Assembly (NCBI GenBank): GCA_001599915.1
Contig: BCIG01000008.1
Location: forward strand, 186,001 to 250,000
DNA: 64,000 bases
Direction: 5' to 3'
Source: Symbiotaphrina buchneri
Taxonomy: Eukaryota > Ascomycota > Symbiotaphrinales > Symbiotaphrinaceae
Shown: positions 35,559 through 46,247 of the stretch, one piece after another
How the letters are laid out: each line of letters begins with the position of its first letter
Position numbering within the stretch: the first letter of the stretch is position 1
The notes under the pieces: generated by a model
Told to the model about the DNA's origin: nothing
Databases searched by the model: none
What the model saw: the letters and a program-made list of their open reading frames with translations, nothing else
Program-made: the position numbers and the translations under genes

Positions 35559-37974
35559 ATGGAGCAGACGCCACAAATTCCAATTGAGCAGGCCTCCAGC
35601 CTGAAGGCGGCCCCAGTCGATATTGCCGAGGCCCACACGCAGCCTGTCTTCCCCGAGGACACCGCAGCAACCAAGGCTGAGAAGGCTGAGAAGGCTGAGA
35701 AGGCTGAGAAGGCTGAAAGCAATGGCTTCGTGAATGGGCATCTAGACAATCCGGTTGAAGAGTCACCCGCCAAGCGCATAAAATTAGACGTCGGTACAGA
35801 GTCGGATACTGCGGGAAGGCGCCGGGGAGTAGCTGCCATCAAGCCAGAGTGAGCAAGGTGTTCGAATTTCGTGTTGGGATCTACTAAGCACTGTTCTGTC
35901 AGATATCTGGTAAATTCCAACGGAAATGACGACCCTCGAGCTTCTAGGGCCGTCGATGACGATGCAGCTGAGCAGGGTGGACATCAAGATACTCAAAGCG
36001 GGTCTAAGAAAAGAAACAAAAACAAGGGGCAGAACAAGAATCGGAGTTTTGGAGTTTCAGCAGATGCCCTCGGGCTCTGCAGTAGCCGCATGTCTCAGCC
36101 GGAATTCTCACCAGAGGAATGCCGGTTCGGCGAGAAATGCAAATATGAACACGACTTGCGCAGGTATCTGAGGGAGGGGAAAAGGGCGGATTTGACGACC
36201 ATGGGTGGGGTTTGTCCCGTCTGGGATGTCAAGGGCAAGTGTGACGCCGGCTGGAAATGTCGATTCGTGGGGTCGCATATGAAGGAGATAGAACATGAAG
36301 ACGGCAGGAAAGAACTGGTCCTCGTTGAGGATGAGGACCGCAAGGCTAAAGCCACAGAGCTCCCGGGAGGGGCGGACGGCGGTATTGTCAACATGGTGGC
36401 TACCGAGAAGAAAATCCTCCTAACGAAGCGGAAGATTCCCACACCAAAGTCTGACCAATACTTGCAATGGCTGGACAAGAGCTCCCAAGAGTTGGGCAAG
36501 GAACAGTCAGCGGAGAAGCGAAAGGAGGCCGATACTCCTGAAGCAGACCGTATAGTGCAGAACGGAGATGCAAACCCGGCTGATACTGAATCACTGCAAG
36601 AGAACAGAGCTCGGTATACGGAACCTCCACTGTTACCTTCAGAAAAACGGCGTATCTACTTCGGCGCAGATACCCCAGTGCTTGCTCCGCTCACAACCCA
36701 GGGCAATCTCCCCTTCCGCCGCTTATGCGTCGACCTTGGCGCTCAGATCACGTATTCGGAGATGGCAATGTGCCTTCCTATCCTACAAGGGCAGAAGTCC
36801 GAATGGGCGCTGATGAAAGCCCATGTTTCCGAGACGCTGCCACCAACACTCAAGGAAACCTCCTCTGTCGTGGCCAGCTACGACAACAGCAAAGACATGA
36901 AGTTCGGCGCTCAAATATCGGGTAACAAACCGTGGCAGGTTGTGAAAGCCACGGAGATCCTGACAAGCCTATGCTCTCATCTCCGCGTCGTGGACCTCAA
37001 CTGTGGTTGCCCTATCGATCTCGTCTATCGATCTGGTGGTGGCTCGGGCTTGCTGGATTCCCCGGGGAAGCTCGAGAAGATGTTGCGGGGTATGAATACC
37101 GTCTCGGGGGAAGTCCCAATCACGGTAAAGATCCGCACGGGTACGCGCGACGGGAAGCCTACTGCACATAAGCTCGTCGAGCGGCTTGTTCTAGGAGGCG
37201 AAGAAGCGCTTTCCGTCGGCGCTGGTCCAGCTGGCGTCGCAGCTGTCACTCTGCATGGCCGGACGAGGCAGCAGCGCTATACGAAGAGTGCAGATTGGAG
37301 TTACATCGCAGACTGCGCCGCTCTCATCAAGTCACTGCAGAAAGAAGCGGATGCCCGAGCTGATACTGTGCGAGAAAGCGATGCAAGGCTACAGAGTGCA
37401 AGCGGAAAGGCGAGCAACGGAGGTGTATATTTCCTTGGAAACGGCGACTGCTATTCACACGTGGACTACTTCTCGCATCTGGAAGAAGCGCGCGTCGACT
37501 CAGTCATGGTCGGCCGGGGAGCGCTTGTCAAGCCTTGGCTTTTCGAGATCGCTGCCGGGCAATATCTGGACAAGAGCGCGAGCGAGCGCTTGGGATACGT
37601 GGAGCGCTTCGTGCGGTATGGCTTGCAGGCATGGGGCTCGGATGAGATGGGTGTGGGATTGACCAGAAGATTCTTGCTGGAATGGCTGAATTTCACGCAT
37701 CGTTATGTGCCTATCGGGTTGCTGGAGCATCTGCCGCCCAACCTGCAGGACAGAGCTCCGGCGTTCCGTGGCCGGAATGAATTGGAAACTTTGCTGGCCA
37801 GTGACAATTACAAGGACTGGGTCAAGATAAGGTAAGTGTTCTGTTGTGCCTTGCGATTCACTACATCAGCTGATACATGCTCTCAGCGAAATGTTCCTTG
37901 GCCCAGCGAGTGACGGCTTCAAATTTGTTCCGAAGCACAAGTCCAACAGTTATGAGATCGAAGCCGAAGGTTGA
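35559..37974 (+). CDS. DUS3: tRNA-dihydrouridine(47) synthase [NAD(P)+], Dus3
   Basis: Exons 35559-35848, 35903-37831 and 37887-37974 give 768 aa. Introns are 54 and 55 nt, and the last exon adds only 29 codons ([19 protein letters not shown]...). The N-terminus has a KAE repeat encoded by five 9-bp units, then two CCCH zinc fingers ([13 protein letters not shown] and [22 protein letters not shown]) that bind RNA. The flavin-dependent TIM barrel starts at about residue 350: [32 protein letters not shown], and the catalytic loop [22 protein letters not shown] with its cysteines. [18 protein letters not shown] and [13 protein letters not shown] follow. Dus3 reduces U47 in the variable loop of cytoplasmic tRNAs using FMN and NAD(P)H. 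The second exon stays open past the donor for only one codon, so the C-terminal intron is easy to miss. Confidence 0.95.
35673..35717 (+). repeat. 9-bp coding minisatellite in DUS3 (five copies)
   Basis: The unit aaggctgag is repeated in register five times, with the last copy ending in gaa. It encodes Lys-Ala-Glu repeats in the disordered N-terminus of Dus3. Copy number is likely to vary between strains because the repeat is perfect and in frame. Confidence 0.9.
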
Positions 37975-38506
37975 CTTGACCACCCAAATTCTGAAAGGGG
38001 CAGAAAGGGGTATCGTAGGTTTGTGGCCCGCCGATACCCTTCTGCCTAGCTTCATTTGGTCACCGGGCCGTTGCTAAAAGCCTCGTGATGACCCTAACAA
38101 CTGCAGATGCTCTGAGGAAGCATCCGACCTTGAACCTGAGGTGAAAAACCAAGGGCTCGGTAACCTAGGTTATATTTGCAGTAGGCATCCAATTTTCAAA
38201 TTGACATGCCGGTCTAGCTAGAAGAGCACAGAAGCTTTGGCATTGCCAACAAGCTCTTCAGAGAATCTTTTTGGACCCATCACCGTGATGGATCACAAGT
38301 AGAAATACTGAGCTCATATGACCTACCCTTGCCATGCTTCGTGCCGTAGCGGGTGCAATGCTGTAGGAAGCCGTCCCCCCTTCGTCATCCCAACTTTGTC
38401 CCTGAATGGCTGTACGCCGACTCTCCTGTCACACAGGAGCACCAACAGGGCGACACTGTCCACACAAGGATTACGAAGCATCCGCTTGATGGGCGCAACA
38501 ACTCCT
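37975..38506. other. Convergent spacer between DUS3 and MDM12
   Basis: 532 bp between stop codons with no recognised feature. It should carry both 3' UTRs. Confidence 0.55.
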
Positions 38507-39856
38507 TCAGACGAGAAAGGTCCAGAAACTGGGCCAGACCAGCTCTTCCTCCACGGTTCGGCGGACCTGCTCCAATACAAACTTCTCCAGCTTGCCAACA
38601 TTCTTCAAAACCTGGGCCCCTCCACCTCCAGCGGCCCCGGCAGCGGTGATGTTTGCTCCGGGGACTAAGATACCTACGCCATCCTTCTCCTTCCTCTCTC
38701 CAATCTCGCTCTCCACTCGGATGTCTCGTAGAATACCCGCTTCGAATTTAGCCTTGGACTGATGAGTTGCCTTCCGCCCGTCCGCACCAAGCTCCGTCGA
38801 GGAAGACATGTCCGATATTGCCATCTCGGCTTCCTCCGGTCCCAGAAAGCAAAATCCAACATGACCTTTCTTGCGCAGGTAGGCCAGCACTCCCACACCA
38901 TCAAGAACGAGACTTGTAATTTTCAGCTTTATGGGTATGTTCACGAAGCTTGGCATTGGATAGTCCAGTAATATATTTGCCGTAAGTGACAGGTGCACAT
39001 CACCAGCGTAGCGGATATGGAAGACGAGCTGGATATCCTCAGGGTCAGGTTCGCTATGGGTCTTCTCCTGCAACTCTGGTGAGGCCAGTGCGGGTGCGGA
39101 CGCTGGGTCCGGCAAATCAGCTGAGCCACCAGTGGAAGGTCTAGACTGTGCCGAAGAACCCGTGGTGGACAGCGAGGGCTGCTGGCTATGGCCGTTGGGT
39201 CTGTTTCGCGTGGGGCCACGATCCGGCTCATGCGTCCATGGATACCCTCCACCAGCAACGGCAGCCAATGGCGTATGCGTGCCTGAGAGGCTGGCAGCTA
39301 TGTGGTTATGAAAGTATGAAAGATTCGAAGTCCCACCGGGAATGCCCGGTGTCGAGGTCCCGAGCTGTAATGGGCTGAAAGAGTGATTGTCAGAACCGGT
39401 CATGGGAGGACGGATGTCGATGCGTGGAGGTACTCGTAAGTCGCGGGAATGGCTTCGAGCGTGCGAGTCGCGTTCGCGCGCGTTACCAACCCCCCCATCA
39501 TTCAAGTCATTGCCGTCCGTCGGCCGCTCCAATGAAGTGGTTTTCGACCTTCTTGCGGGGTCCAAGCCAGGTCTTGCCCCATTTTCGTCTTGTTGCTCGT
39601 CGTCCTCCTCCTCCTCAGTGCCTTCCTCGTCCTCGACGAGTTCTTCGTAGAATTCCGGAAAGGGATCACAGATATCCTTAATCTCTATCGAGGGGCAGAC
39701 AGAACCGAAATCGAAAGAGTGCACCTGGACGGAACTAATGAAACGCGGGAGGGCAACCTGCTGGAACCTGTCGTGGATGAAGGCGCGGATCGTCTCCGCC
39801 AAGGCCTTGCCATCTTCGCCGGCGGTCAGGGCATCCCAATTGATGTCTATGGACAT
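38507..39856 (-). CDS. MDM12: Mdm12, ERMES complex subunit
   Basis: Single exon of 449 aa starting at the ATG at 39856, where the family signature MSIDINWDAL begins. The frame extends upstream of this ATG but without family similarity. The SMP-type lipid-binding fold is split as in other fungal Mdm12: an N-terminal strand region (VALPRFISSVQVHSFDFGS, PSIEIKDICDPFPEFYE), then a long acidic and Ser/Pro-rich insert, then the C-terminal part (IQLVFHIRYAGDVHLSLTAN, DYPMPSFVNIPIKLKIT, GHVGFCFLGP, VGKLEKFVLEQVRRTVEEEL). Mdm12 bridges Mmm1 in the ER and Mdm34 on the mitochondrion and shuttles phospholipids at the contact site. The insert, with poly-Glu/Asp at about residues 75-90, is longer than in yeast, as is normal in filamentous fungi. 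Confidence 0.95.
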   Translation of the reverse strand: MSIDINWDALTAGEDGKALAETIRAFIHDRFQQVALPRFISSVQVHSFDFGSVCPSIEIKDICDPFPEFYEELVEDEEGTEEEEDDEQQDENGARPGLDPARRSKTTSLERPTDGNDLNDGGVGNARERDSHARSHSRDLRVPPRIDIRPPMTGSDNHSFSPLQLGTSTPGIPGGTSNLSYFHNHIAASLSGTHTPLAAVAGGGYPWTHEPDRGPTRNRPNGHSQQPSLSTTGSSAQSRPSTGGSADLPDPASAPALASPELQEKTHSEPDPEDIQLVFHIRYAGDVHLSLTANILLDYPMPSFVNIPIKLKITSLVLDGVGVLAYLRKKGHVGFCFLGPEEAEMAISDMSSSTELGADGRKATHQSKAKFEAGILRDIRVESEIGERKEKDGVGILVPGANITAAGAAGGGGAQVLKNVGKLEKFVLEQVRRTVEEELVWPSFWTFLV

Positions 39857-42800
39857 TCGTTGCGTGGCTCTTTCATCGATGAAGGACGGTGGGAGATCGG
39901 ACCAGCGGCAAGTGTGATGGAGCGGCCCGAGGCGGGCGTGGGTGATCAAGACCCGGATTCTTTGTACGAGTCCCTAGAGCGTAAGGAGTGGAGAGTTGTA
40001 ACTTGTGTAAGTGGACGAGCTCAGTTAGATAAGCTTTAGCTGCAAAAGTTGGGGCGGCGCGGGAGCCGGGAAGTCCTGTCTAAAGGTACGAACACTCCAC
40101 CCACTAGACTAACTAACTAAGGTGAGGTACCTCCTGAACCATCCCACAGAAAGTGACCATCGAGCTTGCCCGGTGCATGTTTGATCTGCAACAAATACCT
40201 GCCTCAAGTAAGGTACACTACCTGATCGAGGGTCCCTACAATCGATTTCATATCCAGGCCAATATTGGGTCAGACCTCAGAAGCATCTTGTGGTCCTCGA
40301 ACTCAGGAAATGGGCCCAAATAGATAACAAGCTGTACGGAATTTGCAGACACAGCGATAGTGTACGACATTCAAATCTCGTCAATACCATCTTCGCACAC
40401 TATTTAAGCCTGGGCTCGTCCAGCACGACGGCCACACGACCGCGCATGCTCCGCCGTCTAAGTATGAATGGCCGACCTGACACGGATGCAGTCGATCTAC
40501 TAGGCGCACAGTGGCCCAACAGGCAATGTCCAACGGCTTCGTGCGATCGAGGGCCGGGAAGCGGACAACATCAAGGAGGATAATCTAGACCGGCTGCGTC
40601 CCTTTTTCATGGCATTGCACCGAGACCTCGCCGTCCAGTTCTGCCCCTCGGAAGCCTTGAACATTGCTGTGACGTCCCCACATCTGCCCTTCATTATCTG
40701 AGCCCGGGCAGAGCTGCATCGGCAAGGTGCCCTTAGGGCTCGAACATTCCGTCTCTCTCCAAGTGCCAGCAATGCTGGATAATGCTTTTGCTGGGGAAGT
40801 GAGAGCGGCAAGGACAGCACAAGGCTATGTGTTGGAGATGCCTCAAAACCTGCTCAGTGAGCTAACGTGGCACAGCGCCGGGGCGCCACTAGCTGCGTAC
40901 GGCGCGCTATAGACTGGACAGTGCCAGCCATAGTGGTAGGTTGGGTATGCCGACACCCTTCCAGAGTAGGCGACGTACATATCCGCTGTATAACGGTGGG
41001 CCGTCCCGCCCGTTCTGCAACCAACCGCACAAGGGAGTTGTGGCACTGATCGACCATTCGTCCCTGGTTGCATGAACACATGGACCACAATCTGATTTTG
41101 ATCCGCATCGCCGAGGGCGCGGCGCGAGAATCGTTAGCCACCAGCAGATTCCGTATAGGCTCATATGTTACGTTGATAAACCCACAAAAAGACTCTGACC
41201 CACACTGGTGTCTAGAACCGTTAGCGCCCAGGACATCATAAGACCATATCTTGAACGCCACGTAGGACTTTGATATGCGAAGCGGCCTGGAAGATAGTAT
41301 AATGGCTCGTCATGTGTGCATCCGCAATACATCCATAAAATCTTGGAGCCAGTGGATATTAAGCCAACTGGGCTAGGGATTCAATCTCTTTCGGCAGCCC
41401 GAAGTCATGGAAGCCTTAAGCCGACCTACTCGATTTGCAACAGTGCAAGAAGTGAATGCCAGCTAGAAAGAAAGGAGCCATGTATGAAAGCAAATGACTC
41501 GCGCTCTAAGTGTAGCTCGCACGTGCGGTATGCACGACAGACGCCTTATGAAATGCCGCGCTCTCCGCAAGTCATCTAATCTAGCTTCAATGAAAATGCA
41601 AAGCAATAGCAGAGGCACCTTGTGCAGCCTAGGTAACAAGGCGACAGATGTAAACGAAGGACCCATAAACAAGTCATTTTCTCATTATAACAAACGTTCG
41701 CCGTGACCAGTAAACCGTGAGCTTTTTGCGTCGTAGAGCACTTTTAACCAACTCCATGGCGTCCCAAAGGATACCCCATCACCGCATTGCCGTCGATGCG
41801 CCGCGCTATGCTTGACCGCCGCCCCGATGAGACTCAAGCTTAGATTGATGCTGGAAAGTGGCAGCTCAAATACCCGTACAAAACCACAGATATACAGGTT
41901 GAGATGCCCGGGTAAATGCTGTCAACAGAGGCCTCCTCCACAGAACCATCTCAACCCGCTTCGCACTCGTCGCAAGCTTCGTCATGGGTGACCGGCATAT
42001 TCTTGACATTTGAACATTGCTTCCCCCTGGCCTGTGCACAAGGCGCAACCTCCACTCTTTGGTGTCCACAAGTGTACTTGTGAATTACCCTCGTACACAT
42101 GGTCGTTGAGAGCACTATCATTCGATTCGGACAACGCCCGTGTCCTCCAATAAATTCCAGAGTTGATGATGCTGAAATCCACTGAACAAGATCTAGTTTA
42201 ATTCAGACTGTTTGGTTCCTCACTCTGGGCAAGGAGCTCTACGTACGCGATAGATGGATGTGCCTCTCGGACAATGCAGCTCGAAGAAGGTTCAAGGACG
42301 ACGGACTATATGCGCTGGGCAGGCGCTCCGTCGCAAGCAGAGGCACGCTTGCTGTCCTGGGGTGCTAATGGGGACAAGAGCCTCTGGTACTTCGAACGGC
42401 ATCTTATACGACCCTGGTGGAATCGGCAGAGGAGTGAATGGAGGCCGTCGCGGGTAGAGATGCAGTTTGAAGGGGGGTTGCAACAAACCAATATGAGCAA
42501 CTTCAAGTCGACAGCCGCGATTGGAGGGGACAAGCGTGTCGGGTGCACATAGCGGGCAGTCAATCGTTATCAGGCCCGACGTCCATTAAAACAATGACCC
42601 CCTTGCTAGCGGGAAGCGACAGTGGAGCGGAGGCAGACTGTGCATGACTGCACGCACGCTTAGATCTGCCGTTTGACCAACTTTCTCTGTATTATCTGCG
42701 CGTCTGGCCAGCTCGAGTGCAAAGCTCTGATGGAGGGGGGATCAGTTTCGACACCTTGCTGAAAGGAGCAGCAGGTGGTCCCGCAAGCTGCACCGATCAT

Positions 42801-43609
42801 TCGCCCGTTGCTCGTACTGGGCCATGAAGAGCGAGGATGTTGAGTACGAAGCAGTACGAAGTAGTTCAGGGTCGTTTGCCGCCAGAAACCCCGTAACCTA
42901 AAAAGGGATGAGCAAGCAAGCCGTGGGACCTTGGCTAAACGCCATATGACTGTCTGATTGGCGATGGCTTTTGACGGTATGTAGAAGGAGTACTCCGTAC
43001 TACTCGTAGTGTCCGTCCGTCACATCCGCCTTCACTTGTTGCACTAAGGTATGTATGCCCCGGTCCCAGCAGCGACGCCGGAGGCCCGATTTGAGGAATC
43101 CTCATCAGCAGCGACATAGAGCGCTGGAAGGATGCGTGATGAATAATTGACGACGCTGTCTGTCGTTCTAACGCTCTCCGTTCGACGTTCAAACGAGAGA
43201 GACTGGTACGTCTATATACATTTGCAAACAGACCGATAGGTGGGGTTTGACAGTGCGAGGTGTGTATTTTGCTCGTACCTAAGGCTGTTTAGGTACCTCA
43301 GGTACCGACCTACCTTAGCATCACGGAGACGGCCGCCGCCGGCTACCTTGGGAGGTAAGAGAAATAATGATAACAACTAACGAAGGATGCCATGGTGAGA
43401 AAGAAAATATGACAGAATGATAGAGTAACATGGGAAAATGATACTTGAACTTACCACATAGTACGGTACCTCAGGTCTGCACGGTCTGGCCTCACCTCGC
43501 TCGCCTTACCGTGCCTCGTCGCCCTTGGTCTAACCTCCTGTTCCAACTTCCGGCGGCTTATTGAGACGAATCGGAAAGGAAAGCGGCGCAACTCCAAACC
43601 GAACTAAAC

Positions 43610-43635
43610 TACCTTGCCTACCTTAAGGCAAGGTA
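43610..43635. repeat. Perfect TACCTTGCCT hairpin
   Basis: taccttgcct (43610-43619) and aggcaaggta (43626-43635) are perfect complements separated by acctta. It belongs to the wider set of tacctt/aaggta words in the intergenic DNA of this window. Confidence 0.7.
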
Positions 43636-43708
43636 CCTCACCTAAGGTAGGATCGCAGTCTTTCTCCTGTAGAACTCGAGTGCAAGGCACGAAGGGCAGG
43701 CAAGGTAG

Positions 43709-43728
43709 GCAAGGTACGAGTACCTTGC
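43709..43728. repeat. Perfect GCAAGGTA hairpin
   Basis: gcaaggta (43709-43716) and taccttgc (43721-43728) pair across cgag. This is the same word pair as the hairpin about 75 bp upstream, in the opposite order. Confidence 0.7.
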
Positions 43729-45514
43729 GTCAGGATTCGGAAGTTCCGAGAGCAAGCCGACCGATTTGAGATTGTGGCTTGCCGATTGTGAGATATCTGC
43801 ACGATGGGCTCGCTGCAGGACAAAACCAAGTGCCGACATGGGCCTGAGTGTTACGCCTGATGACGGCGATCACCATCTACAATCAGCTCCTTGTTTAAAC
43901 ACTCCCTGCGGCCAGCCATCCGAGTCTTTGCCCAGATAGGTACAGATAGATATCTCCTCATCTCATCTTATCTCATGCAGACGCGGGTGACGTGCGTACA
44001 GTACGACCGAGGCCGAGGCGATGGTCACAAAAACGCCGCGTCCCCCAGCCAATGCAAAGCCACAGGTAAGCGCCCTTGTTCGCGCAGCAGAGTGTTTGGA
44101 GGCTTTGGACGTCTTCTTAGATTCACATGTAGCGGGCTCAGTCGTCTGCTTCCTGTTTGGGTTTCTTGGTCCGACGAGGCGCCATCTCCAACGCCGTTTG
44201 TTGCTCCTTTTTTGATTGACGATACCATCAATGTGCCTTGAATTTGCGGGCTGTAGATGACGATCCTGCGCGCTGCACGTAAGATAGCACCACAGCAAGG
44301 CACGACGATACCTTACAAGATCAACATAGGTATCCATTCTGCTGCGCTGTGCTGGCTTCTCGCATTCCCCTTGCTGCGGTTACTCCCGCTTGGCCTTGGG
44401 CGTATCAAAGGCTAGCAACCTCTAGGAGGACAAACGATGAGGCTTGAAAGCTTGGGGCCGGACGCCAAGCACGTGAATATCCCCTCCGTACTCCGTACAG
44501 GTTTGAAAAGAGATGTTTCACCACCGGCCGTTTTTGTGTAACACCAAGGTACCTTAGGTGTGCTGGGAGCAGTCACGGCTTACGTTCAAAGTCGCTGAGG
44601 GCGGTCAGTCGTTATCAAAGATCCTCTTCTCTCTTTCTCTTGGTTTGGTTTGGTTTCTTTTCTTTTCTTTTCTCTTCCCTTCATTTCTTTCCTTGCCTTC
44701 CCTTTTGGCCGGGAATGCAGATGTCAATAATAATAAGACAAAAGACCTTTAGCAAGACAGCTAGCTGCCTCGCTAGGTACCCAAGGTTGCATATTTCCGG
44801 CACATCCCGCTTTCCCCGGACTTTTCCATCGTGCCGAGGAACGCGGGAGAAGATGGAGGTTTTTCCGGCATCCTTCAGGTACCCTCCCCTTATCAAACCT
44901 AAGATAAGGTACCTACGGTCAGGCAACGGGAGGGAAGACGGGAAGATGGAGGGACATCTGATTGATGCGACCACCATTTCCTTCCCTCTTCTCTACCTAC
45001 CTTATGTCTATTGGTATCATCTGCTACGGTGACGTGACCCTCGGACGTAGTGAATTCTCTGTTTGGTCAATTATTGACTCAGGCCAACCCGACGAGCTGG
45101 TCCCGAGTATGCCCGCTTCACGGAACAACTACCTACGTCGAAGTCTACCTCCTTTCGTCCTTCTCCCCTCCAGCCCAGTGAGACCCGCGTAAGGCCAGAA
45201 GACGATGTAGTTTCGACTTCTGGAGTGCCCCACGGATTCGCCCTCGATCACATGCCATCCCACGATAATACAAACGTCGGATGATTCAGGGTTGGACCGT
45301 GGGGTCCAACCCCGCCTCGGCCGACAGTGCTTGATGGTCAACACGAATCACCTTGTTATCTAATGAAGCCACCCGACAACCCAACTCATTGACGTGGTCA
45401 GGCCCCAATTGTTGCCCAGTTGTTTCATTGCAGTCGTTTTCTTGGAAAGTCAAGTTACACGATCGCCAGCACGGCAGGAGAACGAAGCGGACCCGAGCTG
45501 ACAAGCACAGCCCT

Positions 45515-45522
45515 TATAAATT
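45515..45522 (+). promoter_or_regulatory. TATA box of the small gene at 45612
   Basis: TATAAATT lies 97 bp upstream of the ATG at 45612, a normal distance for a fungal TATA element with a short leader. Clear TATA boxes are rare elsewhere in this window. Confidence 0.45.
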
Positions 45523-45611
45523 GGGCACTCCACTTCGCTGATACGTGCAGCTGTCTATCTCTCCTGAAGCCGCCGTATGCCAGTAGAGTTTCTCATCATC
45601 GAACTCGCAAA

Positions 45612-45986
45612 ATGGCATCCATTCAGTTGACTACCCCGGCTCTAGTCGAGATGGGCTCCCAGGGCTTGGTCGCTAGGCAAGGCCCGGGCTTCTCGAGGTT
45701 CCTGAACCTAGTCTCGCCCATCCACAGACCAAGCATCGACCTGTCGCCGGTTGCAACGATATCCGGTGCTTCAACCCCGATCACCCAATCCACGACGACC
45801 AGTCCGTCGACGACACCTGTCCTATCATCACAGTTTGACAGCGACGCGGCAGTCATCGTTGATGAAGTGGGCGCTGGCCTCAGCGCCATCAGGCAAATCA
45901 GTGACAGTAGCAGCCGTCACAGGTTCCTGAAACTCGGACCTGTCCATTTCGGCGGCGAGCCTGGGGTGGGTGATTATTCGGAATAG
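45612..45986 (+). CDS. Small protein of unknown function (124 aa)
   Basis: Single open frame from ATG 45612 (context gcaaaATGGCA) to TAG at 45984-45986. I do not recognise the family with certainty. The middle (about residues 50-75) is Ser/Thr-rich. The C-terminus has a compact block, RHRFLKLGPVHFGGEPGVG, followed by acidic DYSE, which looks like a conserved short motif rather than random translation. There is no signal peptide or membrane segment. A TATA-like element sits 97 bp upstream. It converges with ROK1, with 261 bp between stops. The opposite strand is also open over part of this region (45623-45889), so coding status is likely but not proven. Confidence 0.5.
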   Translation: MASIQLTTPALVEMGSQGLVARQGPGFSRFLNLVSPIHRPSIDLSPVATISGASTPITQSTTTSPSTTPVLSSQFDSDAAVIVDEVGAGLSAIRQISDSSSRHRFLKLGPVHFGGEPGVGDYSE

Positions 45987-46247
45987 GTTTCAAGTGGACC
46001 CAGAGTGTATGCATGTTTGTCATCGGCGCTTTTCCTTCCTCGGCATGGAGATCGGCTTGCAAGCGGTGGGCAGTACCACCGCGTGGTCGACGGAAGAATA
46101 TATAGTCGTTGTTTAAGCAGGTAATGAAATTATGACTTCTTTAGAAATCCGAGGACGCCTTCCTGCTGCCTTCCTGCTGCCTTCGCACGAAGGCTGCCAT
46201 ACATTCTCAGTGCATCAACAGTACTCGCCAGCCATAACGAACTTCGA

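Larger units (their letters stand above)
39857..45611. other. 5.75 kb gene-free tract
   Basis: I find no supported gene. One 66-codon frame at 40504-40701 (QRLRAIEGREADN...SEALNIAVTSPHLP) has protein-like composition but no start codon or clear splice partners. From about 43260 to 44920 the tract is dense in aaggtacc/taccttag words, some forming perfect hairpins (separate entries). A pyrimidine-rich run at 44627-44710, with ggttt and cttttctttt repeats, may be part of a promoter for the small downstream gene. Confidence 0.5.

Noticed and set aside
42254-42563. Overlapping open frames on both strands
   Set aside because: No start context, no splice sites and no protein-like motif; both strands are equally open.
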